From positions 48,664,786 to 48,728,785 of the forward strand of contig OY755046.1 of assembly GCA_963576565.1 (NCBI GenBank): DNA of 64,000 bases, written 5' to 3'. Shown piece by piece: positions 1 to 9,245 of this stretch; position 1 is the stretch's first letter; each line of letters starts with the position of its first letter. Below the pieces are notes generated by a model. The model had not been told where the DNA came from. It worked only from the letters and a program-made list of their open reading frames with translations, and did no database searches. The stretch comes from Aspidapion aeneum (taxonomy: Eukaryota; Arthropoda; Insecta; Coleoptera; Brentidae). A program made the position numbers and the translations under genes.

Positions 1-438
1 TTTGACAACAAACTTAAGTATTAAAACTGAAAATAAAGTGTTTATTTCAGACAAAAAAATATTATCCAAAATGGTTTGCTTGTAAAAAATATGTTTAAAA
101 AACAGCACAAAAGTGCTAAAACTTTATTAATATTGTAGTGGAAGAATTTCAAAGGTTTTTTTCAGATATCTCAAATGACAAAAAAACAAAATGCACGAGT
201 AGCAAAAAAATATGTCCTATTACCCCATCTTCCCCTATGTCAAATAATGTGTTCCACCAGAGACTGATATATCTTCTTTCATCTGCCCCTGGTTCCGCTC
301 AACACTGCTGTGACCTGTGCAGCCAGCGCCACCAAATGGCGGGGAATTTAATAGAAGCTCGCTAAAACACCATCGCGCACGCTCTACACATGTCAAAATT
401 CCTATATTAACTGTCCATCAGTTTGCAGCGCTCCACGG
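1..438. other. intergenic, no gene seen
   Basis: AT-rich sequence that becomes more GC-rich after about 300. Short open frames here show no domain, signal peptide or splice pattern. The segment ends at the 8-bp target duplication of the hairpin element starting at 439. Confidence 0.5.
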
Positions 439-503
439 TAGGGTCACTGCATCACGAAGACGTAGTGATGGAGACGCCAGGCTTCCAGGATGCAGTGACC
501 CTA
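439..503. mobile_element. 65-bp palindromic micro-element, copy 1
   Basis: The element starts TAGGGTCACTGCATC and ends with the reverse complement GATGCAGTGACCCTA. It is flanked by a perfect 8-bp direct repeat, CTCCACGG (431-438 and 504-511). The left half continues ATCACGAAG, as in the copy at 22585. The right half reads CCAGGATGCAGTGACCCT, as in the copy at 26483, so this copy looks like a mosaic of the other two. An 8-bp duplication is typical of the hAT and P superfamilies. There is no coding capacity. Confidence 0.75.
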
Positions 504-511
504 CTCCACGG

Positions 512-1139
512 AAGCCGTTAACGAGGTTCAAATGTCAACAGTGTCAAATTGCGTTAGTCGTAGGCCGTTTTTGGCACCATCAAAAACAATCTAATGTCGC
601 CACCCTGTGTAGTCTACGAAAATGCAATGCTACATACATAGAGTGAATAAAAAATCCGCCATTTCTGCAAAAAGGGCGAAATTATTGCGGCGCAATAACC
701 CATTTTCCGCAATTTTTACCTAGCAAATGAAAATTTAGTCTACACCAACGATACGCATAAATAAAATGCAAATAAGTGTCTCAAATATCAAATCTCAAAT
801 GACTCAATTGTAGGAAAGGAACAAGTATTGATTTACTACAACTCTACATAATTAACATAAAAATAATACATTGTATACATCCGCCAATAGGATCAAATTA
901 CTTAAAAACAATTAACTGTTGAAAAATATGTAATATAAAATGTTTTAAAAAGTTTCGACAGATATGCCAAATCCAATCCAAAAAAAAATGGGTGCCCACA
1001 TGGTCGATTTTTGTTTAAATATTCCTTAGCATCTAAGATACACCCCACATATTCTTCGCCAAAATCCCCCTTGAGCTTCGCCAGATATAAGTCCTAAAAA
1101 TAACTTTTTTGCGATTTTCTCGAAAACTAAAACTTTTTT
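512..1139. other. intergenic, no gene seen
   Basis: AT-rich sequence with short A and T runs and stop codons in all frames. No repeat structure or gene signal was found. Confidence 0.5.
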
Positions 1140-2530
1140 TATAAAAGTGAAAAGAGAAAGAATACGCAAAATTTAACTATTTTTTTAAATTCGTGAAAAA
1201 GCTGTATTCTTGCCACGTACAACAAGGTACGAATCAGCAAAATCGGTTCAGTGGTTCTAAAAAGAAATATTTTTGTTTCATCCATGGTTTTGCATACTAT
1301 ACGATTGCCTTGCCAATCATTTGTTTCGTTATAAATTCATTACTATTAAACCGATTTTTATTAAAAAAAACATTCTAGTGAGAATTGATTGCTTTTAAAA
1401 GATCATGATCAAAATTTATCGCCTTCTGAAATTTTAAGATGGCGTACAAAATCATACTTAATTCTTCAAAATGGCGTGTTTATTCTTATTTTCCGAAAAT
1501 GTTTTAGTTTTTTTTTTTAATTTAAGAAAATCGCTACTTTTCTTTCACACAGCGACGTACAAATTAGTAAAATCGATGTAGTGTCTCAAAAAATCTATTT
1601 TTGTTTCAACCATTGTTTTACAGGTTCTAAAATTGTGAACCGACTTTAGTGAAATAAAAAAAATCGTGGTGAGAAATGATTGCTCTTTAAAGATTGTTAT
1701 CGAAATTTTCCACCATCTTAGAATTTAAGATGTCGGACAGAATCATACGTGATTCTTCAAAATGGCGTGTTTATTCTTATATTGCGAAAATGTTTAAGTT
1801 ATTTTTATTTATAGAAAAACACTACTTTTCTCCCACATAAAGAGGTACTAATTAATAAAATCGGTGTAGTGGTTCTCACAAAATCGGATTTTGTTTTAAC
1901 CATTCTTTTACAAATTATACGATTGTATTGCCAATCCAGCCTGCATTCATTTCTTCATAAATTCATTATTACTGAACCGATTTTAGTGAAATAAAAAACA
2001 TCATGGTGCATACTTTAAAGATCAATCAGTTTACGATATTTTTTAATTCACTTAAATCGGCTTAGTAATAATGAATTTATAAAGAACTGAATGCAAACAG
2101 GATTGGGAATGTAATCGTATAATTTGTAAAACAATGGTTAAAACAAAATCAGATTTTGTGAGAACCACTTAACCGACTTTATTACTTTGTATCTTGTTAA
2201 GCGGGAGAAAAGTAGTGCTTTTCTATAGATTAAAAAAAACTAAATCATTTTCAGAAAATACGAATAAACACGCTATTTTAAAGAATCAAGTGTGATTTTG
2301 CCCGCCATCCTAAATTTTAAGATGTATGTTCAGTAGTAATACATTTATAAGGAAATAAGTGCAAACATGATTGGCAAGGCAATCGTGTAATGTTCAATAC
2401 AATGGTTAAAACAAAAATATTGTTTTTAGCACCATAGAACCGTACCTTGTTGTGCGTGGCAAGAATGAATATAGAAGGGTATAATTTAATTTTGTCCGCC
2501 ATCTTGGACTTTCAGATGGCGGACCAAAAA
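1140..2530. repeat. foldback-like repeat: tandem units facing an inverted copy
   Basis: Degenerate units of about 290-330 bp recur in direct orientation. Their shared cores are AAAATCGGTTCAGTGGTTCT near 1239 and variants near 1571 and 1859. After a short spacer near 2010 the same units return in inverse orientation (AGAACCACTTAACCGAC near 2161, again near 2430). Each unit also carries a TTTTAAGATGGCGTACAAA-like segment. The arrangement resembles foldback transposons, whose long inverted arms contain tandem units. Ends and target duplication could not be fixed, and no transposase is present. Confidence 0.6.
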
Positions 2531-3597
2531 TATATTTAGTCAAAACTCTGATTAATTCTTTTTCAAATGCAGTTTGTCCCATTAAAATCGATGGTATAGT
2601 TCAAATGTTACAATGAAAAAAAATTGTCCGGTTTTCTTTGCCCCACCCGGTACATGGTTTTTCCTCAAACACATATGTATACTTTAGGTTCTAAGATATC
2701 TACAAAAAATATTTATCCATGTATGTATGCCTGGTTTTTGACAGCCTTAGCGAAAAATCATGACATAAAAATCTGAAAATTGCATATTAATTTGAGTATT
2801 TGTTAAACCCTTATGTAAGTACCTCTGTTTATAGTTTTCAACCCTTAATAAGCCACCCTTTTATTCCATTTATTTTGGCTAAATCCCTTTGTCACATTTA
2901 AGTTTAATCAAACACTATTTTTTCTAAAATTACTTTAATATCGGTTAAGCTGAAATTTTAAATAAAATAAAAGTGTGCGCATTTGGGCATATTTTAAAAC
3001 AGTTTTTAACCAGAACTTAAATATTTTTAATAATACGGTTTTTTTGGTCGTACAGTTTCTAATTGGTTAAAAATGAAACTTTTAAAATCCCATTGTATTC
3101 CGGGTGATATTAACCATTTCCCATATGAACCTTTATTTAAAGTTGTTTAAAACAAAAACTAAATTTTAGTAAATGGTGTTTAATACAAGTGGGGATCAAG
3201 CTTAATATTATGAAGTATTAACATTTTAAGACAAGTTACCTACACAGTGGAAAAAAATTTAATTAAAAAAATCATTTTTTTTTTATATATTTTTTTAAAT
3301 GTTACGTTTTTTTTTAAATTTTTTAGTATAGACCGAATGATTTTGAGATTCTTTCTTTTTTAACTTTTTTTGAAAAAATTATTAGTTTTCAAGAAAATCG
3401 CAAAAGACTGATTTTTAGAACGTTTGGGACCTTACATCCTTATCTAGCAAAGTTCAAGGAGGATTTTGGCGGAGAATATGCAGAGCTTGCAGCTAATTTT
3501 TTCCAGGATAATTCCTAATATGACTCGGCTATTATAGCATTATAGCATTTGAAAAAAATACTATCGAGAGTTGGAATATTTATCGCAAATAGATACA
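2531..3597. other. intergenic, no gene seen
   Basis: Very AT-rich with long A/T runs (for example around 3240-3320). No open frame of note, no inverted repeat and no gene signal. Confidence 0.5.
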
Positions 3598-3972
3598 TCA
3601 TAACAAAAACATTTTATGTAAAAAAAGCCAAGTACGCGAAAGTGATATTCCGTAAAAAGAACTGAGATAAAAGTAAACCAAGTTCTCTAATACAAATTTT
3701 AAAATAAAAGGTTCTTACTAGTTTGGAAATGTTTTTAAACTGCTATTATAGCCAAACTTCTTTATGTTCAATTTAGCACTGTGCCTAAGCCTAAGAGTAA
3801 TTTGCAGCCGTAATAGCCAAGTTTAGAAAAAAACTTCCAAACTAGGAAGAACCTCTTATTTTAAAATTTGTAATGGAGAACTTGGCTTTACTTTTATCTC
3901 AATTCTTTTTACGATATATCATTTTCGCGTACTTGGCTTTGTTTTACATGAAATGTTTTTGTTATGATTTCA
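3598..3972. mobile_element. long inverted-repeat element (MITE-like)
   Basis: Two arms of roughly 150-175 bp face each other across a short centre near 3775. The left arm starts ATCATAACAAAAACATTT and the right arm ends AAATGTTTTTGTTATGAT. Matching blocks include AAGCCAAGTACGCGAAA on the left against TTTCGCGTACTTGGCTT on the right. Arm identity is high but not perfect. No target duplication was found and there is no coding capacity. A transcript would fold into one long hairpin. Confidence 0.7.
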
Positions 3973-4029
3973 CGCCTTTTTTAAAGGATTTGGATAATAT
4001 TTAAGTTTTGAAGTAGTAAAATATGTGGA

Positions 4030-4430
4030 ATATTGTTCAAAGCTTTTGCAATGCCTTATTTAAAATTTTGAGGTATTTTAATTTTTTCATACTTCCCATC
4101 GGCCTTCCAATGCTCAGCTCTCTAGCGTTCCTGGAAGTGAACAATGTTACTTTTCCATAACTATGAGGAAGGGCAGTAAATTAAAATTTTGGTGTTTTGA
4201 AACTTTTTCCTATAGTTTTATCATAGTGCATATCGGCCTTCCAAAGCTCAGCTTTCTAGCATTTCTAGAAGTGGGGAATATAACTTTTACATAATTTTAC
4301 ATTTATAGGGGAGAGAAGCAAATTAAAATTTTGGGGTTTTTTAATTTTTTCCAAGGGTCTGGTCATAATTTCTATCAGTCTGCCAAATTTCAGCTAAGTA
4401 GCATGTCTGGAAGTACAGTAGAATTTTGAT
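4030..4430. repeat. about 140-bp tandem repeat, three degenerate copies
   Basis: The core CGGCCTTCCAATGCTCAGCT followed by a CTGGAAGTG-like block occurs near 4100, near 4235 and, more diverged, near 4377 (CTGCCAAATTTCAGCT). Between cores lies an AATTAAAATTTTGG block. No coding signal. Confidence 0.6.
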
Positions 4431-4500
4431 GATCTATACATAAGTGAGTGGCAATTTCGACGTTTTTTGAAATTTCGTAACTACTTTACTACTTTAAACA

Positions 4501-4910
4501 ACAAGTGAAATTAAAGAATGAAAAATAAGAAAAAAGTTTTCTGCTTCGGCCGGGGATCGAACCCGGGATTTGATAATTATATTGGCAAATCGCCCATTTT
4601 TCGATCAGAAAATTTAACACACGAAAAGGTGATCTCATGCTTTCGTCTAATTTGAGTTATCATACCTTTGACAGTGGGAAAGAAGAATTTAGAGATCAGA
4701 TGGATGACTTGGTCGAGTTAATACCTGAGTGTCTCTCGTTCTTGTATTGAGACACCGCGGCCCGCATAGGTAGAAGTTTTCCGAAAATTTATGTGTGGCT
4801 TCGGTGGTTCAGTGGTAGAATGTTTGCCTAGATAGCAAGAGATCCCGGGTTCGATCCCCGGCCGAAGCAGAAAACTTTTTTCTTATTTTCCATTCTTTAA
4901 TTTCACTTGT
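4501..4910. mobile_element. composite element with 68-bp inverted arms containing tRNA 3' halves
   Basis: The left arm (4501-4568) and right arm (4843-4910) are inverted copies with a single mismatch. They run from ACAAGTGAAATTAAAGAATG inward through an A-rich stretch to a tRNA TpsiC arm and acceptor sequence (GGTTCGATCCCCGGCCGAAGC). On the right the arm continues into a complete tRNA-like cloverleaf (4798-4869). On the left, reading the minus strand, the upstream half is degenerate. This looks like two head-opposed copies of a tRNA-derived sequence with a shared 3' tail, or a MITE that captured a tRNA. Confidence 0.7.
4798..4869 (+). tRNA. tRNA-like sequence, Gly-type body with AGA at the anticodon position
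   Basis: This is a 72-nt cloverleaf candidate. The acceptor strands GCTTCGG and CCGAAGC pair perfectly. The A box is TGGTTCAGTGG and the B box GGTTCGATCCC. The anticodon stem TTTGC/GCAAG closes the seven-base loop CTAGATA, which puts AGA at positions 34-36. The body resembles eukaryotic tRNA-Gly, but AGA would read serine codons and there is no long variable arm as tRNA-Ser requires. No CCA is encoded; the next base is G. It sits inside an inverted-repeat element, so a tRNA-derived SINE or tRNA pseudogene is more likely than a working tRNA gene. Confidence 0.45.
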
Positions 4911-5717
4911 TTATAGTTTTAGGTCCTTGCATTATTTGCAATTTGGTATTTGATACTTTACTACTTAATGGAGGTCCATGAAATTTGGAGGGGTTGTTAA
5001 CTCTATGAAGATTTACGACTGTGCAAAGTTTGAGTTTTGTAGCTCATTCCGAAGTAGAGTTAGGTCAAATAACTCAAATATGGGCTGAAATGTTTCAAGA
5101 AAAGATGGTACAGCAGTTTAGGCCGCGAACTTACCCGGCACTGCCATGCCCTCAAATTTTTGTATCATGTATTTCATATCTGTTAATTATTTTTAACTTT
5201 TCAGCGTTTTCATAAATGATTAAATCCCTGATGTTCAAAAAGAGGTGTGACCCTTTTAACAGGGCATGATGTTTTAAAGTCTAGACTAAATAACGGTATT
5301 TGGTTAACGGGGCATTTATAACCTATCTAGCCAAGCCGTCTGAATTGCTCCTAGATAATTAATGTACCAACATTAAAGAGGTGAAAAATAAAATAGATCT
5401 AACAGGTGATTCTTTTTGTTTCCTTCAATTTCTTATTCACACACAAGGGTTTTTAGTGGAGTTAAGCACTTAGAAGTCTAGACCAACTAACGGGACTATA
5501 ACGGGGCATTTTTAGGTTTGGGTCTGTTTGGTGCGTTCAGATTCGGACAAAACAAAAATTTTAGATATAAAGCTACCTGTTTCGTGCGTAAATCCAAAAC
5601 CAACAAATAAGTGGGTAGTGGGAACGACGGAATTATGAATGTTTCGAAAGCTTCCTTAAATAACCAATATTTTCTTAATACCAAATAATTTGATGGTATA
5701 TGGTACACACTATCAGG
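4911..5717. other. intergenic, weak short repeat only
   Basis: No gene. A loose repeat, AGACTAAATAACGG then ACGGGGCATTTATAA near 5281-5320, recurs as AGACCAACTAACGGGAC then ACGGGGCATTTTTAG near 5480-5515. Confidence 0.4.
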
Positions 5718-5811
5718 CAGTGGCGTATATATGGGGGGTCCAGGGGCCCGTCCATCTCCAAAACTAAGATTTTTTTTTGGTATTTTCCATATATTTCATG
5801 AATACAAATAT
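5718..5811 (+). mobile_element. hAT-type MITE A, left part (right part about 6715-6760)
   Basis: It begins CAGTGGCGTATATATGGGGG, the same end as the complete copy at 6184, and continues into a shared body, TATTTTCCATATATTTC. At 5811 it is interrupted by a LINE. The body resumes at 6715 (AAAATAGCATAAATTACGG). The two halves are flanked by a 14-bp duplication ATGAATACAAATAT (5798-5811 and 6701-6714) made by that LINE. The right terminal repeat is lost or degenerate. Confidence 0.7.
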
Positions 5812-6700
5812 ACTACTACTATGTCGGTTTAGAGCATTTTTCTACGTTGCCCGACGCCTATTTTCTACCTCCTTCGATCCTGACAATCATCTTCCGTCAG
5901 GTTTTTTTGACTCATTGATCTTTGGATTGACTGTTGCTATTCCAGTTTAGGACGCCCTCTTTTTCTGCGTCCTATTGGTTGCCATTCCAGTACCTGCTTT
6001 GGTAATCTTTCGTCGTTCATCCGTTGTACATGGCCGTACCATATCAGTTGTCTTTTAGTGATGTCATCCGTTATGCTTCCCTCGATTCCCATTCTTTCTT
6101 CTATGATCTCATTTCTTATATGATGTTCTAGATATTCTCATTGATCTTTTTATTGCATCCATTTCGACACTTTTCATTTTTGCCAGTGGCGTATATACGG
6201 GGGGGGGGGGGCTGGGGGGCCCGGCCCCCCCCCCCCGAAGCTAAGGTGTTTTTGGATATTTTCCACATATTTCATAAATACAAACATAAAATAGCATAAA
6301 ATACGGACTCATGGGGTCTCGCGCCCCCCCCCCCCCCCCGAACATGTTCGGCCCCCCCCCCGAAACATTTTTCTATATACGCCACTGATGTTTGCTTTGT
6401 ATTTTTCTGTTACGCGACAGACAAGTCTCTATTCCATACAACAGCGTGCTTTTCACCATTGTTTCATATATGTTAAATTTTACATTCTTTTGTATCTCTC
6501 TGCTCCATAAAATACTGTTAAGACAACTAATTACCTTTTTTGCTTTTACTATTATTTTTTCCAGTTCTTTACAGTCTGTTCCTGTCTTATCAAATGTGAC
6601 ACCCAAGTATAAATACTCATTGTATGGAGATATTGTTTGTCCATTGTCTAGTTCTAACTCACTTGATTCGTTTCCAATACATGAGTACTGTGTCTCGTCC
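5812..6700 (-). pseudogene. RTE-like LINE relic, C-terminal half, split by a MITE
   Basis: On the minus strand this encodes the region after the reverse transcriptase catalytic core: CIGNESSELELDNGQTISP, then YLGVTFDKTGTDCKELE, NVKFNIYETMVKSTLLYG, and after the inserted MITE, WYGHVQRMNDERLPKQVLEW followed by a basic GRRKRGRP-type tail. This tail is characteristic of the RT family also found at 30902, 53230, 58578 and 62688. The reading frame is broken by a frameshift near 6425 (around IETC) and by the 204-bp MITE at 6184-6387. The 3' end carries a (TAG)n tail, seen as TACTACTAC at 5812 on the plus strand. The copy is 5' truncated at 6700 and flanked by the target duplication ATGAATACAAATAT. 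It is not functional. Confidence 0.85.
6184..6387. mobile_element. hAT-type MITE B with homopolymeric G/C runs
   Basis: This is a 204-bp element with ends CAGTGGCGTATATA and TATATACGCCACTG. It is flanked by an 8-bp target duplication with one mismatch, ATTTTTGC (6176-6183) against ATGTTTGC (6388-6395). CAGTGGCG-type ends with 8-bp duplications are the hAT signature. Runs of 10-15 G or C lie just inside both ends. The body (TATTTTCCACATATTTCAT, AAATAGCATAAAATACGG) matches copy A at 5718 and fragments near 43610 and 47680. It inserted into the LINE at 5812-6700. Confidence 0.85.
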
Positions 6701-6759
6701 ATGAATACAAATATAAAATAGCATAAATTACGGCCTCACGGGGATTAAGCCAGCGGAAT

Positions 6760-7680
6760 TTTAGTTTGAAAACTAATAACTCAAAAGCGTTAGGAAAGCT
6801 GTTAGTTTAATTAAGCAGTTCATAAAATATTAGTTCAAAAACCATCGGTATCAAATTTATCAAATAAGCCAAAAACCATTGATATAAAAGGTAAAACGTT
6901 CAACAACCGTTCATTCAATATGTAATTAGTTCGCAAACCGTTAGTTCAAGAGGTATTTCGAAAACCATTAACTACTACTTCAAACAACATTGGTTTAAAA
7001 ATTGAAATCTAAAGTTATTTCAATAAAATATATTTTAAACTAGAATTTTAGTTTTTTGAACTAGGTACAATTCAAAATAATATTTTTGAAGCTACCTGTT
7101 TTTAGAATCAAGGGTTTTCATACTAGTTACGTTTTAAACCAACGCAACGGTTTTTTCACTAACTTCTTTAAAATAACGTTTAAAAATATTTATTTATCAC
7201 CAAAACTTCTATACCAATTTTTTCAAAACTAATTACATTTTAAACCAATGAGATTGAACTAGTTTGTTTAAAATAACATTTAAAACACATTCAAACTAGT
7301 TAAATTTCGAAACAATGTTTTCCAAATTACTACTACAATGGTTTTTGAACTAAATAGCTTTCAAACAAACTATCTTTTAAACTTATGTTTTTGGACTTAT
7401 TTGTTAAAATAAAGTTTAAAAAACAATTAATAAAAATCTATATGTTTTCGAACCAATAGTTATTTGATGTAGAGTCATTTAAAGTAGTACCTATCGTATC
7501 AATGGTTTTCAAACTACTTACATTTTGAACCAACGGGTTTTAAACTAATTCGTTTAAAATGCCGCTTAGAAACATTTCGTAATAATACAAATCTTTTTTA
7601 ATCAATTTATTCCTTTAAACCAGAGTTTTTTGAACTAGTTACTTGGCCCAACAATATTTATCAAAATACTTATAATTTTT
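6760..7680. repeat. degenerate AT-rich repeat field
   Basis: Variants of short phrases recur many times: AAACCATTAGTTCAAA-like on one strand up to about 7050, then mostly TTTTAAACCAACGG and GAACTAGTTAC-like from about 7050 to 7680. The orientation change suggests an ancient inverted arrangement. No coding content. Confidence 0.5.
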
Positions 7681-7689
7681 TTATGGTTC

Positions 7690-9245
7690 TGTATGTAGCT
7701 CTGCCTCTAAAAAAATGTTAAGCGGGGGTAAGTTTAGCAAGCATTCAAGCGCAGTCGATGGGATAGACCTCATTGCATCACATATGGCAAGATTGGCTTG
7801 TCGTTGTAAAGCTACTTTAGTTAAAGGCCAGTAGTTCTTCTAGACCACTGGATGCCTAGCAAATCCACGTAAGCCGGTAGAAGCTGGACTTTTTCTTGGA
7901 TACTAACAACCCCAGGTCCAACGCCTGATGACATTTTGGTTCCGTCGGTATACAAGAAGCTATCGTTATTTGAAAAATTGGTCCTGTTATTTAAACAGTC
8001 CTCCGTTTCTGCTCTCTGCTTTCTGCTGTACAACGTGTTGGGTATGAATTCGGATATCATTCCTAGAGTTGAGTCCAACTCTTGTTTCCTAATTAGAGCT
8101 GTTGGTCCTTGTTCTGTACGTTGCTCTTCGTACCTCCGCCTCTAAGAAAATGTGAAGCGGAGGAAAGTTTAGTAAGCATTTAAGCGCAGTCAATGGGCTA
8201 GAGCTCATTGCACCACATATGGCAAGACTGACCTGTCGTAAAGCTACTTGAGTTAAAGGCCAGTGGTTCTTCTAGACCACTGAACGCCTAGCAAATCCAC
8301 CTAAGCCGGTTGAAGCTGGACTTTTTCTTGGATACCAACAACTCCAGGTCCAGCGCCTGATGAAATTTTGGATCCCTCGGTGTACCAGAAGTTATCGTTA
8401 TATGAAAAATTGGTCCTGTTCTTTAATCAGTCCTCCCTCTCCGGGAGGATAATGTTGTATAGCTTTCTGCTGTACAACGTGTTGGGCATGATGTCGGATA
8501 TCATTCCTAGAGTTGAGTCCAACTCTTGTTTCCTAATTAGAGCTGTTGGTCCTTGATCTGTACGTTGCTCTTCGAACCTTCGCCTCTAAGAAAATGTGAA
8601 GCAGAGGTAAGTTTAGTAAGCATTTAAGCGCAGTCAATGGGCTAGAGCTCATTGCACCACATATGGCAAGACTGGCCTGTCGTAAAGATACTTTAGTTAA
8701 AGGCCAATGGTTCTTCTAGACCACTGGACGCCTAGCAAAGTCACCTAAGCCGGTTGAAGCTGGATTTTTTCTTGGATACCAACAACTCCAGGTCCAACGC
8801 CTGATGAAATTTTGGATCCCTCGTTGTACCAGAAGTTATCGTTATATGAAAAATTGGTCCTGTTCTTTAACCAGTCCTCCCTCTCCGGGAGGATAATGTT
8901 GTATAGCTTTCTGCTGTACAACGTGTTGGGCATGACGTCGGATATCATTCCTACAGTTGCGTCCTACTCTTGTTTCCTAATAAGGGCTGTTTATATCACT
9001 TTGTTTGTCCTGGTTTCCTGGTGGTTGGTCCTTATTCAGTATGTTGCTCTTCGTACCTCCGCCTCTAAGAAAATGTGAAGCGGAGGTAAGTTTAATAAGC
9101 ACTCAAGCGAAGTCCATGGGCTCGAGCTCATTGCACCACATATTACAAGACTGGCCTGTCGTTGTAAAGATTCTTTAGTTAAAGGCCACTGATTCTTCTA
9201 GACCACTGGACGCCTAGCAAATTCACGTTAGCCGGTAGAAGCTGG
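7690..9245 (-). repeat. tandem array (about 441-bp unit) of a LINE RNase H fragment
   Basis: About 3.5 head-to-tail copies. The marker CTCTAAGAAAATGTGAAGCG lies near 8142, 8583 and 9062, and a variant near 7702, giving spacings of about 440, 441 and 479. The third unit has an extra segment of about 38 bp near 8990-9028. The minus strand encodes, per unit, a domain-like block FLYTDGTKMSSGVGPGVV, resembling the first strand of a LINE-encoded RNase H with its TDG motif. Downstream is an ICDAMRSIPSTALECLLNLP-type segment typical of the region between RT and RNase H in Jockey/I-type LINEs. Later units carry stops or changes (WYNEGSKISSGVGPGVV in the copy at 8745-8948), so none is a full gene. This is a LINE piece amplified as a local satellite, not a gene family. 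Confidence 0.75.

Noticed and set aside
317..646. 109-codon frame over the first palindromic micro-element
   Set aside because: The frame reads through a mobile hairpin and has no domain, signal peptide or splice support.
4798..4869. Functional tRNA-Ser(AGA) gene
   Set aside because: Body is Gly-like and lacks the long variable arm required for tRNA-Ser; embedded in an inverted-repeat element.
6392..6721. Plus-strand 109-codon frame opposite the LINE
   Set aside because: It is the antisense of the LINE coding block (NESSELEL...), which has clear homology on the minus strand.
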